A stretch of 15,112 nucleotides of DNA from NCBI GenBank assembly GCA_005792805.1, contig SXQV01000170.1:1-15112 (forward strand), written 5' to 3'. The notes beneath the pieces are model-generated. The model ran no database searches. It was not told where the DNA came from and saw nothing but the letters and a program-made list of their open reading frames with translations. Positions within the stretch are counted from its first letter, which is position 1. The number at the start of each line of letters is the position of its first letter. Shown piece after piece: positions 1-7,067 of this stretch. The DNA comes from Methylococcaceae bacterium. Its GTDB lineage: Bacteria; Pseudomonadota; Gammaproteobacteria; Methylococcales; Methylococcaceae. The position numbers and the translations under genes were made by a program.

Positions 1-312
1 CCACAACTCAGCTTCGCGCTGCCCGATCTCGCCAGCCGGCTGACCTGGGGCCTCACATTGCGGCTGCACCCGCTCGATGAGGACGATACCCGTCACATAC
101 TGCAAATGAAGTCACGCTCACTGGGACTGGAAATGCCCGGCACAGTCGCGCGGTTTCTCATGAATCACACCCAAAGAGACCTTGTCGCACTGACCTCTCT
201 GCTGGAGCGGCTTGATCGTGCCTCGCTGGCAGCCCAGCGGCGGCTGACCATCCCCTTTGTAAAAGATGTATTGCATATACGCAATGAGGAGGGACACCAC
301 GAAGTCACCTGA
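1..312 (+). CDS. hda: DnaA regulatory inactivator Hda, C-terminal part (5' truncated by window edge)
   Basis: The frame is open from base 1, so the true start lies outside the window; 103 residues are visible. They match the C-terminal half of Hda, the AAA+ DnaA paralogue that, with the DNA-loaded beta clamp, stimulates ATP hydrolysis by DnaA and prevents re-initiation of replication. Visible landmarks are LPDLASRLTWG near the start (the sensor-2 approach region of Hda/DnaA proteins), the helical lid, and the typical ending LDRASLAAQRRLTIPFVK followed by about 17 residues. Hda lacks the DNA-binding domain IV of DnaA, and this protein ends where Hda should, so it is Hda rather than DnaA. A TTG at position 58 is internal and not a start. 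A strong terminator follows 87 bp downstream. Confidence 0.88.
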   Translation, partial: PQLSFALPDLASRLTWGLTLRLHPLDEDDTRHILQMKSRSLGLEMPGTVARFLMNHTQRDLVALTSLLERLDRASLAAQRRLTIPFVKDVLHIRNEEGHHEVT

Positions 313-398
313 CAGAGTTTCCTGCCTATGAAATCCGTGCATCCATCATGATTAAAGCAGTACTACTGGATACGTTACTACCATTATGAGCAGTCACA

Positions 399-443
399 AA
401 AGCCCTCAAAGAATGACCACATGGACCATTCATTGAGGGCTTT
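399..443. terminator. Bidirectional intrinsic terminator between hda and the GH5 gene
   Basis: The arms AAAGCCCTCAA (399-409) and TTGAGGGCTTT (433-443) are perfectly complementary. After one A-A mismatch they are extended inward by GAATG (411-415) pairing with CATTC (427-431). A short T-rich stretch follows on each strand (TTTATT on +, TTTTGT on -). It sits 87 bp after the hda stop and 30 bp after the stop of the convergent GH5 gene, so it most likely ends both transcripts. The rest of 313-473 shows nothing else I can support. Confidence 0.85.
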
Positions 444-473
444 ATTCCTAACCGCCTAACGTTTTCGATACCC

Positions 474-2603
474 TCACTGCCCTATCGTCAAAGACGTACC
501 GGGGAAGGATTGCAAGTCCGAGTGTACATAGATACCACCATACGCCGGCACCGGATTGGTCCAGTCGCCGCCGATGACCACCGGAAACGCGGGATCCGGC
601 GATATATACCAGGCCCATGCGGAGTAGTGAACACCTATCTGATTGATTTCATCTAATTTCTCTTGATAAGAAGTTGGATAGTATGGCGTAGCGCCATCAT
701 AGGAGCTACTCTGATTATCACCAAATTCAGTCCAGATTAAAGGATACTTTCCAGTGATGCCTGCAAAGTTAGTAGAGAAATCTGCCGGTTTCCCATCGAC
801 GGTATATCCAGCTTCGCCTTTATGGGTATAAGGATGCGAGTCATACATGATGTTATAGGCATAACCATTGGCCTGGCCAGCATCCTTGACATAGCAGTCT
901 TCACTACCACAGTTCTTCGCATCTGAGATGAAACCGAGATAATAGGCATAATCCAGACCACCAACGATCACCACATTCCTGGCCCCTGTCGCTCTGACGG
1001 TATCGTAAAGATCCTGCATCCCATAGTAGCTGTCATTACCATGGAGCCATTCGCTATACGATAGACCATAGGGTTCATTGTACAATTCGAACAGGACATG
1101 ACCAAAGTCTTTATACTTGTTGGCTACTGAAGTCCAGAAAGCTAATGAGGCCTCATTATTCCCTTTCGGCGCCATCTTTTGCTGCTGTGCAGCAGAGCTA
1201 GACCAATGATAATCAAGAATAATTACCATGTCATACTTGGCTGCCAGATAGACCAGTGCATCAATGATTTGCCTGTAAGAGCCTGCAACTGTTTCATCTA
1301 AAGAATTGTTCCAATAGTCAGCATTCATTGAGATACGAATTACGTTTGTACCCCAGCTATGCATATTGGCAACGTCTTGCTCGCTCAGGTTTTCTCCGGA
1401 TTTAGACCATTCAAGGGTGGGTCTCGCCATCCCCTTCAACCGGAGTTCGGTTACACCATTTAATAACAATTTATCACCGCCAGTTGAAAGCTTGAAATTA
1501 GCCGGTGGAATTGCCGGAGGAATAGTTCCTAGCGATCCACCACAGGATCCGCAGACAATAGTAGCAAACACCGTATAATCCTTGATATACGGATCAGAGA
1601 TATAATCAGGTGAACCTTCAGTGATAGAGAAACTTGATATACTGGGTTGACCATTCTGAAGATTGATAGTGATAGTTCCATAATACTTGTTATCAGCATC
1701 CTTTACGTTCCATACACTCACGGTTCCCGGCACTGGAAGAGCACCACTTGAACCCCAGCCGATTGAATAACTGCCCCAACCAGCGTCATTATCGCCAAGA
1801 ACCAGTGCTACATTTGGATTTTTGCCATCACCTACTGCATTGGCTATATCAGCAGCGGTACAGTATGTACATACGACCGAACTCACACTGACCGAAGGCG
1901 CACCACTGGTGGGGTTGTTTATCTTTATGCCTTTCAGATAGTTACCATTAGATCCATCGGCTGAATAATCGCTCATGGTAACCGTCTTTCCATCATAGTT
2001 AATGGTCAGGGTACCAAAGTAAGCTCCAGATTGAGCATCCTTTATGTCCCAGGCACTCCATTGTTTCTTTGCATCAGTAGATGTAGGTATTCCACCAGAA
2101 CCCTGATAACCAATAGAATAAGTCTTCCAGCCAGCTCCATTGTTGCCTAAAACCATTGTCAGGCTTGGATTTTTCCCATCCCCAATATAATTATATATTT
2201 GAGCATTCGATGCGCTGACAGGCAGGGTTATACTCGGCACCCCCTCACCTTTAAGATTCAGCATCAAAGTTCTTGCTGCACGATCCCTTAACCTCACTAT
2301 CTTTATAAGGTATATGGCGTCTCTATGAATTTTGAAGTCGCTCTGGTCTTTAATCACAAACCGGTCATTAGCTAACGCGATCTGTTTGACACGTCCTTTT
2401 TTAGAGTATGGGTACGATATAGTGACCTTATATTTATCCTTTATTACTGCTTTATCAAAGGTTACTACATATTTCTTTCCCTCCCACTGACCGACAATAT
2501 TCTCCAAGCCAATATCCTTAAGCGAAATATCAGCCGTCGCTATTGAGGAGAACCCCATAACCAGCACCGCCAACAGCGCAGTAAGATGAGATATTTTTCG
2601 CAT
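474..2603 (-). CDS. Secreted family 5 glycoside hydrolase (cellulase-like) with duplicated N-terminal domain
   Basis: Predicted 709-residue exported glycosidase. I start it at the ATG at 2603, not the in-frame TTG at 2663, because the ATG begins a normal signal peptide (MRKISHLTALL, cleavage after ATA near residue 24) and has AGGG about 10 bases upstream. In order: signal peptide; a beta-rich region at about 25-130 that I do not recognise; two tandem copies of a roughly 110-residue domain (about 135-248 and 252-354), each opening with GDGKNP and closing with a CxxC; a Pro-rich linker (about 360-368); and a GH5 TIM barrel (about 378-685). Barrel landmarks are Arg423, His466 in DYHW, the acid/base Glu510 in ELYNEPYG, His590, and the nucleophile Glu626 in IWTEFGD. 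GH5 enzymes cleave beta-1,4-glucans or mannans with retention; the substrate here cannot be read. It lies 119 bp downstream of another secreted-protein gene on the same strand and ends at a strong terminator. It is AT-richer than the housekeeping genes of the window. Confidence 0.9.
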   Translation of the reverse strand: MRKISHLTALLAVLVMGFSSIATADISLKDIGLENIVGQWEGKKYVVTFDKAVIKDKYKVTISYPYSKKGRVKQIALANDRFVIKDQSDFKIHRDAIYLIKIVRLRDRAARTLMLNLKGEGVPSITLPVSASNAQIYNYIGDGKNPSLTMVLGNNGAGWKTYSIGYQGSGGIPTSTDAKKQWSAWDIKDAQSGAYFGTLTINYDGKTVTMSDYSADGSNGNYLKGIKINNPTSGAPSVSVSSVVCTYCTAADIANAVGDGKNPNVALVLGDNDAGWGSYSIGWGSSGALPVPGTVSVWNVKDADNKYYGTITINLQNGQPSISSFSITEGSPDYISDPYIKDYTVFATIVCGSCGGSLGTIPPAIPPANFKLSTGGDKLLLNGVTELRLKGMARPTLEWSKSGENLSEQDVANMHSWGTNVIRISMNADYWNNSLDETVAGSYRQIIDALVYLAAKYDMVIILDYHWSSSAAQQQKMAPKGNNEASLAFWTSVANKYKDFGHVLFELYNEPYGLSYSEWLHGNDSYYGMQDLYDTVRATGARNVVIVGGLDYAYYLGFISDAKNCGSEDCYVKDAGQANGYAYNIMYDSHPYTHKGEAGYTVDGKPADFSTNFAGITGKYPLIWTEFGDNQSSSYDGATPYYPTSYQEKLDEINQIGVHYSAWAWYISPDPAFPVVIGGDWTNPVPAYGGIYVHSDLQSFPGTSLTIGQ
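1542..2201 (-). repeat. Tandem duplication of a ~110-residue domain inside the GH5 protein
   Basis: Copy 1 (about 1860-2201) and copy 2 (about 1542-1850) align by eye along their whole length. Shared landmarks are GDGKNP, then VLGnNxAGW or VLGDNDAGW, YSIGxxxSG, a W-N/D-xKDA motif, YxGTxTIN, and a terminal CxxC (CTYC in copy 1, CGSC in copy 2). The GDGKNP motifs are 117 residues apart. The position before the catalytic barrel and a Pro-rich linker is where carbohydrate-binding modules usually sit. The CxxC pairs would be expected to form disulfides after export, or possibly bind metal. I cannot assign either copy to a known CBM family. Confidence 0.75.
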
Positions 2604-2673
2604 AACGCACACCCTGGTAACTGTTAATAATTCGCAATACCATACTTCGACAAGTTTAACCAAGCTTATAGCG

Positions 2674-2712
2674 ATATGGCGACTTCGTTAATCGAATACG
2701 GAACCGCCATAT
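2674..2712. promoter_or_regulatory. Inverted repeat between two co-directional secreted-protein genes
   Basis: ATATGGCG (2674-2681) pairs perfectly with CGCCATAT (2705-2712) across a 23-nt spacer that itself holds TTCG-TTAAT-CGAA. The element lies in the 119-bp gap after the 2723-3613 gene and before the GH5 start. No T-tract follows on the minus strand, so it is not a clear intrinsic terminator. It could be a processing or attenuation hairpin or an operator for the GH5 gene. Confidence 0.45.
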
Positions 2713-2722
2713 GCAAAAGTCT

Positions 2723-3613
2723 TCAGTAAGTAATATCCACCGTTGCTTTTCCATCTGCATTTGGATGCGTGTCTGGGGGCTGGATGATTATCGTGGCTGT
2801 TGTCTTCCCATCATCACCAGACAGGTTAGTCTGAACATCTTGCCACTTCGCACATTGACTCGGGGCGGTAAAGGTTTTTGTTTTATCTGTTTTGCCATCC
2901 CCATTGGTTGTCGTCTTCAACCGGATGGACCAGACGCCTGCCTGATCCGGCAGACAAATTGTTACCGTCTTCAGTGTTGTCCCATAATATTTACCTGTCT
3001 CTGCATGAGTGAATACACCACCTGCATCAGTCGCCCAGTTGAACGTGTACTTTTTGCTAGATCCTACTTTTGGATTAAATCCATCTATAGCATTGGAGCT
3101 ACGCAGGAAGCTCTTAAGCCTTTTCTCATTCTGCAATGATTGTGTCGTTTTTCCATCACATTTATTAATGCTTGCCGAGGAGTTCTTGCTTTGCAGATGC
3201 TCGGCAGTTCCGTTTACAACCAGTTCGGATGAAACGATACCCCAATCACTACTGGTCGCTCCATGTTGAAAATAAAATGTCGCATCAGCATGATAGTAAG
3301 AAATGCACGTCAAATCCGTTTCGCACGCATAGTTTCCATGCGCCGACAGGCTTAACGTATTTCCTTTCACATCGCTTAATAAAGTCCCCGTGGCTGCCCT
3401 ACAGTGTTTGGCATCTGTGCCACCCCCTGTGTCAATATCACACACCTCACCAACCATTGAGGCGACATTGCCACTCCGTCCATTTTCACTCAATCTAATC
3501 GCCTGTACGTAAGATGCCGCAGTCGCCTCAATGGTTTGAGCAGTTGTCATACACAGATCTGCCTGAGCCATTCCTGATGCCAATATTGATAAAAACAGTA
3601 TTCTGGGTTTCAT
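2723..3613 (-). CDS. Secreted cysteine-rich protein of unknown function
   Basis: Predicted 296-residue exported protein that I do not recognise. The ATG at 3613 is preceded by GAGGTG at 5-6 bases, a strong ribosome binding site. The in-frame TTG at 3628 has no such support. The N-terminus is a classical signal peptide (MKPRILFLSILASGMAQA, cleavage before DLC at about residue 19). The mature part has eight cysteines (about 21, 58, 71, 97, 103, 152, 220, 254), an even number consistent with four disulfides, and is rich in Ser, Thr and Gly. The C-terminal third (about 185-296) looks beta-rich and Ig-like, with alternating hydrophobic strands and a VWSIRLKTT segment, and ends in VDITY. There is no lipobox, membrane anchor or catalytic motif. 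It is the first gene of a likely two-gene unit with the downstream GH5 enzyme and faces the two-component operon across a 305-bp spacer, so a role with the secreted hydrolase or in the same response is an inference. Confidence 0.8.
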   Translation of the reverse strand: MKPRILFLSILASGMAQADLCMTTAQTIEATAASYVQAIRLSENGRSGNVASMVGEVCDIDTGGGTDAKHCRAATGTLLSDVKGNTLSLSAHGNYACETDLTCISYYHADATFYFQHGATSSDWGIVSSELVVNGTAEHLQSKNSSASINKCDGKTTQSLQNEKRLKSFLRSSNAIDGFNPKVGSSKKYTFNWATDAGGVFTHAETGKYYGTTLKTVTICLPDQAGVWSIRLKTTTNGDGKTDKTKTFTAPSQCAKWQDVQTNLSGDDGKTTATIIIQPPDTHPNADGKATVDITY

Positions 3614-3639
3614 GTTGCACCTCACCAATCCGGATTAAC

Positions 3640-3817
3640 TTACATAACGTAGGGCAAATGCCCCTGCCTCGCCTCCAAAGTAAAGCGTTTGCCACAAAAA
3701 ACAACCCTGTTTTTGTATCATTTGATACAATCGCCAGCCTTTGGTCGAACCCGACATGAACAGGTGGCCTCAGCGGCTGAATGCAGTGTTCTGATTGCCA
3801 AGCACTTTTTACATAAC
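3640..3817 (+). repeat. Direct repeat TTACATAAC in the divergent spacer
   Basis: The 9-mer TTACATAAC occurs at 3640-3648 and again at 3809-3817, both within the 3614-3918 spacer. OmpR-family regulators usually bind direct repeats, so these could be sites for the adjacent regulator, but the copies are 169 bp apart and 9 bp is short. A small inverted repeat, GGGCA-AA-TGCCC, lies nearby at 3652-3663. Confidence 0.25.
3713..3730. promoter_or_regulatory. Palindrome with back-to-back extended -10-like elements
   Basis: TTGTATCA and TGATACAA form a perfect inverted repeat with a TT centre. Each arm reads outward as TGATACAA, close to an extended -10 element (TGnTATAAT). On + it continues as TGATACAAT, giving TACAAT at 3726-3731, about 188 bp before the response-regulator start. 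On - it gives TACAAA, about 100 bp before the start of the 2723-3613 gene. It is either an operator or a pair of overlapping divergent promoters. No good -35 hexamer is seen on either side. Confidence 0.5.
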
Positions 3818-3918
3818 AGGCCGTTCAGCGCAGGTTTTACCGGACATTGCCCCTTACGGTGCCAGCCTCATCCACAGGCTGATTTTCCCGGTCCAGCCAA
3901 CCGACGGAGACAGGTCAC

Positions 3919-4650
3919 TTGCCCAATCTCTCGATCCTTCTTGTAGATGATGACCTGAAGTTGCGACTGGCGTTGACTGAGTATTTGTCAAATGCGGGGT
4001 ATAGCATGTCGACTGCGAACTCTATCGGGCAGATGCAAACCCTTTTATTACATTCCACACCCGATCTCCTCGTTCTTGATCGATACCTGCCAGATGGCAA
4101 TGGCTTTGATGCTTGCGCAGACTTACGCTCCGCTCACCTTCATATTCCCATCATTATGCTGACGGCTTCTGCAGAAGATGCTGCGAGAATTCAAGGCCTG
4201 GACAGTGGTGCGGATGATTACATGACAAAACCCTTCAATCCGCGTGAGTTATTGGCTCGAATTAACGCTGCGCTCAGACGCGCTTCTGCGTTTTCAACGA
4301 CTGAAGTCTCAGTGCTGTCCAGTGACATTCATATTGGAGCTTTCAGGTACTTATCAAACACACGCACATTAAGGCTAGATGACCATATTGTGCCACTCAC
4401 ACGGGAAGAGCTTGTTGTATTTGTGTCACTTCTCGAAAAATCTGGCACAGTGCTTTCTCGGCTACAGATTGCACAAAGGCTATATCCAACCGGCAAAACC
4501 CACAATCAACGCAACATCGACATGTTAATCTCCCGTATACGACAGAAACTCTCTGTTACATTGGTCGATAAATCGCTGATAAAAACTGTCAGAGGGTCAG
4601 GTTACCTATTGGATCTGGATCAATTACAGCACATAAGCACTTCTTCATGA
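3919..4650 (+). CDS. OmpR/PhoB-family DNA-binding response regulator
   Basis: Predicted 243-residue response regulator. The receiver domain (about 1-120) has the acidic pocket Asp10-Asp12, phospho-acceptor Asp54 in LVLDRYLPDG, Thr82 in MLTAS and Lys104 in MTKPF. The C-terminal winged-helix domain (about 135-238) carries the OmpR-type signature LTREELVVFVSLLEKSG, NIDMLISRIRQKL and the closing VRGSGYLL. It starts at TTG (3919), supported by GGAGA eight bases upstream; no ATG or GTG fits. Its last four bases overlap the kinase start (ATGA), so the pair is translationally coupled and the kinase is its presumed partner. The divergent secreted-protein genes are the obvious candidate targets, together with autoregulation, but this is inferred from position only. 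Confidence 0.92.
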   Translation: MPNLSILLVDDDLKLRLALTEYLSNAGYSMSTANSIGQMQTLLLHSTPDLLVLDRYLPDGNGFDACADLRSAHLHIPIIMLTASAEDAARIQGLDSGADDYMTKPFNPRELLARINAALRRASAFSTTEVSVLSSDIHIGAFRYLSNTRTLRLDDHIVPLTREELVVFVSLLEKSGTVLSRLQIAQRLYPTGKTHNQRNIDMLISRIRQKLSVTLVDKSLIKTVRGSGYLLDLDQLQHISTSS

Positions 4651-5993
4651 AGGGGGTATTATTGCATCGCGATACTTTTTATAGGCGAATAGGCATCGCT
4701 GTCATTGTTCTTCTTTTCGCTTCGCAGATCATTTCCCTTATTTCAATTTTATTATTCCTTATCTATCCGGGATCAAACACCTTTTCTGAACTATCTTTAG
4801 CTCTTTTCAGTGCCCTGGAGTTAATTGCACAACAGAGCACCCCTGAGCTTCTCAACACATTACTATCGAGAATTCATGATGTCAGCGGAATACAATGGTT
4901 GTTCAATCCTGAATTGCCCGGGAGATTTGAAATTATCGACCCATTGAAACAGCCGGGTCTAAGTCAGGCTGCTAAAACTATCGGAAGTCTTTCTTCTGGC
5001 GAAGTTCAGTTATTCTCGGAAAAAAATAATACCTTGGTCTGGCTCTACCATACAGCCGAACCCCACTTTGCGCTCGGGATGCAGGTTAAGCTCCAACTCT
5101 GGATAGAAAAATACATCAAAATAGCCTTCCCCGTCATTCTGCTATTCAATCTACTCACCGGCTGGTGGCTGGCCTACCGCTTGAGCAAACCCTTACATCG
5201 TCTGGCACAAAGTGCCCTACGCTTTGGCAAGAGCAAAGACATACGACTTTCTGTCGAGCCCAAGGATCCACTGGAATTTATTCAGCTAGCCGAATCGCTT
5301 AATACAATGAGAATGGATCTGGATACCCAGGTACGCAAACGTGAAGAGTGTCTTGCGGGTATCTCCCATGACTTACGAACCCCCTTGACACGCTTACGTG
5401 TAAATATCGAATTATTGCCAGACTCCCCAACAGTATCAGACATGCGTGAAGACCTGGATGAAATGCTGGTCGGACTTGAACAAACCGTTGAACTGGCTCG
5501 GCTCGACATCGAAGCCAATGAACCGTGGAAACTGGGCGACGCTGATAGCCTAATCAAGGAAGTGGCGGATAAATACCAGCGCATCGGCGAAAACCTTGAA
5601 TTTATTCCAGGAAATATCGGCTGCATCAATTATAAGCCCATCGCACTGACGCGACTGCTCTATAACTTAATCGATAATTCGCTAAAACATGGTGAGGGTC
5701 GTGTCATCATTCGTTCTTGTCACACACAAGAGTCACAGGAAATCCAGGTCTCCACTGCCACATGCAGTGCTCCCGCTCAATCCGGCATGTATACCCGACT
5801 TTTGACTTTCTCTGGTGGTCAATCCGGTCTGGGGCAGAAGATCATTGCACGGTTGGCTGAAGTTCATCATGCGAACATCCAAGTGGATACTCACCGAACG
5901 GACCAAATGGTTTTTCGCATCATATTCAAACGAAATTCTTTTGGTAATCTTCCAGAGCGAAGCCAGAATAATGCAGCCGGAGCAATCCTATAA
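4647..5993 (+). CDS. Membrane sensor histidine kinase with atypical ATP-binding domain
   Basis: Predicted 448-residue inner-membrane sensor kinase coupled to the preceding response regulator. Segments: TM1 at about 15-40, a periplasmic sensor of about 110 residues (42-155), TM2 at about 157-178, HAMP (about 178-230), a HisKA dimerisation helix with phospho-acceptor His241 in GISHDLRTPLTRLR, and a HATPase region with an N-box (LYNLIDNSLKHG, Asn340 and Asn344). The DxGxG of the G1 box, expected after the N-box strand, is absent; the stretch reads VSTATCSAPAQSG. A G2-like GLGQKIIARLAEVH follows at about 394-407. Loss of G1 usually impairs ATP binding, so it may act mainly as a phosphatase, need another kinase, or be decaying. 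The frame is otherwise intact over its full expected length. The sensor domain shows no ligand motif I recognise. Confidence 0.9.
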   Translation: MKGVLLHRDTFYRRIGIAVIVLLFASQIISLISILLFLIYPGSNTFSELSLALFSALELIAQQSTPELLNTLLSRIHDVSGIQWLFNPELPGRFEIIDPLKQPGLSQAAKTIGSLSSGEVQLFSEKNNTLVWLYHTAEPHFALGMQVKLQLWIEKYIKIAFPVILLFNLLTGWWLAYRLSKPLHRLAQSALRFGKSKDIRLSVEPKDPLEFIQLAESLNTMRMDLDTQVRKREECLAGISHDLRTPLTRLRVNIELLPDSPTVSDMREDLDEMLVGLEQTVELARLDIEANEPWKLGDADSLIKEVADKYQRIGENLEFIPGNIGCINYKPIALTRLLYNLIDNSLKHGEGRVIIRSCHTQESQEIQVSTATCSAPAQSGMYTRLLTFSGGQSGLGQKIIARLAEVHHANIQVDTHRTDQMVFRIIFKRNSFGNLPERSQNNAAGAIL

Positions 5994-6104
5994 ACACCAT
6001 TCACTCCACCTTATTAACTTAACCAATAAAAACTCAACAGGCTACCCGTTAATCGCGCTTCGTTACTGGTTTTATTTATTTCATGAAACACCTTGGAGAA
6101 CGCA

Positions 6105-7031
6105 GTGAAAGTATTGGTCATCGGCACCGGCGCCATCGGCAGTTTCTACGGTTCCTTGCTGGCACAAGCCGATGTCAGCGTTTCCGTGCTGGCCCGGTCG
6201 GATTACGACACGGTCCAGGCGCATGGCATCGACATCACTAGCGAAACCGCGCTGGGCCAGTGGCATTTCCAGCCGGCGCAGGTCGTTGCAAAGGCCGCCG
6301 AGCTCGCAGAAAAACCCGACATCATCCTGCTCTGCATCAAGCTGGTCGAAGGCGCTGACCGCACGGAACTGCTGCGCGACGCCATCGGACCAGACACGGC
6401 CATCGTGCTCCTTGCGAATGGGGTGGAAATCGAGGACGAGGTGGCGGCCGCCTTCCCCGATCACGAATTGATCAGTGGTCTGGCGTTTATCTGCGTCACC
6501 CGCACCGCGCCGGGAAAAATCTGGCATCAGGCCTATGGCCGTTTGGCGCTGGGAAATTATCCGGGCGGACTGTCGGAAAAAACGCGAGCGCTGGCAGAGG
6601 CCTTCGAGAAGGCGGGCGTCGGCTGTACGGCCACTGCGGATATTGTCACTACCCGCTGGCAGAAATGCTTGTGGAATGCCTCCTTCAGCCCGCTCTCGGT
6701 CCTGTCCGGCGGATTGGGTACGACGGATATTCTGACCACACAGGAACCACTGATCCGCGCAATCATGGCGGAGGTCTGCGCCATTGCCTCGGCGCTAGGT
6801 CATGAGCAGCCTGCCGAGATCATCGACAGGCAGATCGATGGCACCCACAAGATGCCTCCCTACAAAACCAGTATGCTGCTGGATTTTGAAGCGGGCCGCC
6901 CCATGGAAACCGAGGCCATCCTGGGTAATACCGTGCGGGCGGGACATCGAGCCGGGGTAGCTATTCCGCACCTGGACACGCTTTATGCGCTCATGAAATT
7001 GCGGGAACTCAGGCTACGCAGCAGCGGCTGA
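6105..7031 (+). CDS. panE: Ketopantoate reductase family (2-dehydropantoate 2-reductase)
   Basis: Predicted 308-residue cytosolic NADPH-dependent reductase. PanE/ApbA enzymes reduce 2-dehydropantoate to pantoate for coenzyme A synthesis. The N-terminus MKVLVIGTGAIGSFYG is the family's dinucleotide-binding loop (GxGxxG), followed by DIILLCIKL and an LLANGVE motif (catalytic-lysine and asparagine region). The central TTRWQKCLWNASFSPLS segment holds the conserved Lys and Asn, and the C-terminal helical domain has PPYKTSMLLDFEAGRPMETEAI. I chose the GTG at 6105 because GGAGAA lies just upstream and the Rossmann strand begins immediately; the TTG at 6093 overlaps that site. Length is normal for the family. 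Base composition becomes clearly GC-richer from here on. Several paralogues of this family act on other 2-oxo acids, so the exact substrate is less certain than the family. Confidence 0.85.
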   Translation: MKVLVIGTGAIGSFYGSLLAQADVSVSVLARSDYDTVQAHGIDITSETALGQWHFQPAQVVAKAAELAEKPDIILLCIKLVEGADRTELLRDAIGPDTAIVLLANGVEIEDEVAAAFPDHELISGLAFICVTRTAPGKIWHQAYGRLALGNYPGGLSEKTRALAEAFEKAGVGCTATADIVTTRWQKCLWNASFSPLSVLSGGLGTTDILTTQEPLIRAIMAEVCAIASALGHEQPAEIIDRQIDGTHKMPPYKTSMLLDFEAGRPMETEAILGNTVRAGHRAGVAIPHLDTLYALMKLRELRLRSSG

Positions 7032-7067
7032 TCGGGCCTCTGCATAATCCCGGATCAGCACGCTGCT
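7020..7067. terminator. Long imperfect hairpin between convergent panE-like and rhodanese genes
   Basis: AGCAGCG (7020-7026), CTGATC (7028-7033) and GGG (7034-7036) pair in order with CCC (7049-7051), GATCAG (7053-7058) and CGCTGCT (7061-7067), separated by small bulges. The stem is about 16 bp with a 12-nt loop. It spans the panE-like stop codon and just touches the rhodanese stop, with 35 bp between the genes. There is no T-tract, so it may protect 3' ends rather than act as a classical terminator. Confidence 0.5.

Noticed and set aside
2604..2663. Longer GH5 protein starting at TTG 2663
   Set aside because: It would place 20 residues, including two Cys, in front of an otherwise normal signal peptide; the ATG at 2603 fits better.
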